Shown here piece by piece: positions 60,992-61,301 of a stretch of DNA of 61,301 bases; the stretch's first letter is position 1, and the number at the start of each line of letters is the position of its first letter. Under the pieces are notes generated by a model, which saw only the letters and a list, made by a program, of their open reading frames with translations, made no database searches and had not been told where the DNA came from. The translations under genes and the position numbers were made by a program. The stretch is from positions 1-61,301 of the forward strand of contig JAEZQX010000576.1 of assembly GCA_023441105.1 (NCBI GenBank). The letters are read 5' to 3'. Source of the stretch: Pseudomonadota bacterium (GTDB taxonomy: Bacteria > Pseudomonadota > Gammaproteobacteria > Burkholderiales > Burkholderiaceae).

Positions 60992-61301
60992 ATGACCATG
61001 CTGGGACGACGCGCAATGCTCGCCCGCGCACTTGCCGCGCCCCTCGCGGCGCGGCTCGCCCTGGGTGCGCCGCTGATCCTGGGCGGCCTGCCCGCCACGG
61101 GACAGGCCGCCGATACCTGGCCAACGCGACCGATCCGTTTGCTGGTGGGTTTTGCGCCTGGAGGCAGCTCCGACATCGTGGCGCGGCTGCTCGCGCAGCA
61201 CATGTCGGCGGCGCTGGGCCAGCCTGTCGTGGTCGAAAACCGACCCGGCGCCGGCGGCATGATCGCCGCCGAGGCGGTTGCCAAGGCTGCGCCGGACGGC
61301 T
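60992..61301 (+). CDS. Bug/TctC-family receptor, 5' part only (runs off window)
   Basis: About 103 codons from an ATG with GGAGAGA upstream, cut by the window end. It begins [20 protein letters not shown] with a hydrophobic leader ending AAD, then [21 protein letters not shown] and [19 protein letters not shown], the Bug signature. It is the fourth receptor of this family here. Confidence 0.85.
   Translation, partial: MTMLGRRAMLARALAAPLAARLALGAPLILGGLPATGQAADTWPTRPIRLLVGFAPGGSSDIVARLLAQHMSAALGQPVVVENRPGAGGMIAAEAVAKAAPDG

Overview
The window is a GC-rich (roughly two-thirds G+C by eye) bacterial chromosome segment densely packed with metabolic and transport genes. No rRNA, tRNA, CRISPR array, transposase or phage gene was seen. 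Four orphan TctC/Bug-type solute receptors (1286, 17374, 39248 and a partial one at 60992), a TRAP system, LysR/IclR/LacI/TetR regulators and a SoxCD-like sulfite dehydrogenase suggest an environmental, probably betaproteobacterial (Burkholderiales-like), heterotroph. That placement is an inference from gene content only.

Layout. 215-3934: SnoaL-like protein, TetR regulator, Bug receptor, MmgE/PrpD protein and a small charged protein (+). 3976-5916: enolase-superfamily enzyme, a tautomerase-SnoaL fusion and an internally deleted ohr remnant (-). 5995-7186: two-gene chromate transporter (+). 7196-9141: Fsr-like MFS pump and DUF488 protein (-). 9222-14407: isochorismatase-family hydrolase and a complete ribose-type ABC importer (+). 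14435-15812: OmpA-family protein and a small membrane protein (+). 15821-19384: LysR regulator, Bug receptor and an atypical ArgH-family lyase (-). 19655-25463: LacI regulator, Fe/spermidine-type ABC importer and GpdQ-like phosphodiesterase (+). 25778-27840: second small membrane protein and a TPR protein (+).

27898-33040 (-) is a tight five-gene redox/sulfur operon: OsmC, flavin monooxygenase, cysteine synthase-glutaredoxin fusion, 2-oxoglutarate/Fe(II) oxygenase and an AhpD-like protein, behind a recognisable promoter/operator. 33437-39190 (-): secreted protein, alpha/beta hydrolase, zincin-like protein and an AAA-LuxR regulator. 39248-42383 (-): Bug receptor, MFS and IclR, divergent from a TRAP DctPQM set (42515-45367, +).

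45372-54096 (-) is a seven-gene run: arylsulfatase without a signal peptide, two SsuC/TauC-type permeases, ATPase, receptor, zinc polyol-type dehydrogenase and FGGY kinase. It is divergent from a LacI regulator (54313) across a perfect 16-bp palindrome. Read together, it could import a sulfate ester, desulfate it in the cytoplasm, oxidise the polyol/sugar and phosphorylate the product. This is the strongest candidate for an undescribed pathway here.

55534-61301: glutathione S-transferase behind a palindromic operator, stand-alone 5'-3' exonuclease, SoxD-like cytochrome c and SoxC-like molybdoenzyme, Tat-type amidohydrolase, and a truncated Bug receptor at the right edge. Sulfur chemistry recurs (sulfatase, sulfonate-type ABC, sulfite dehydrogenase, cysteine synthase fusion, OsmC/Ohr, GST).

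All family calls come from reading translations by eye; no database was searched.
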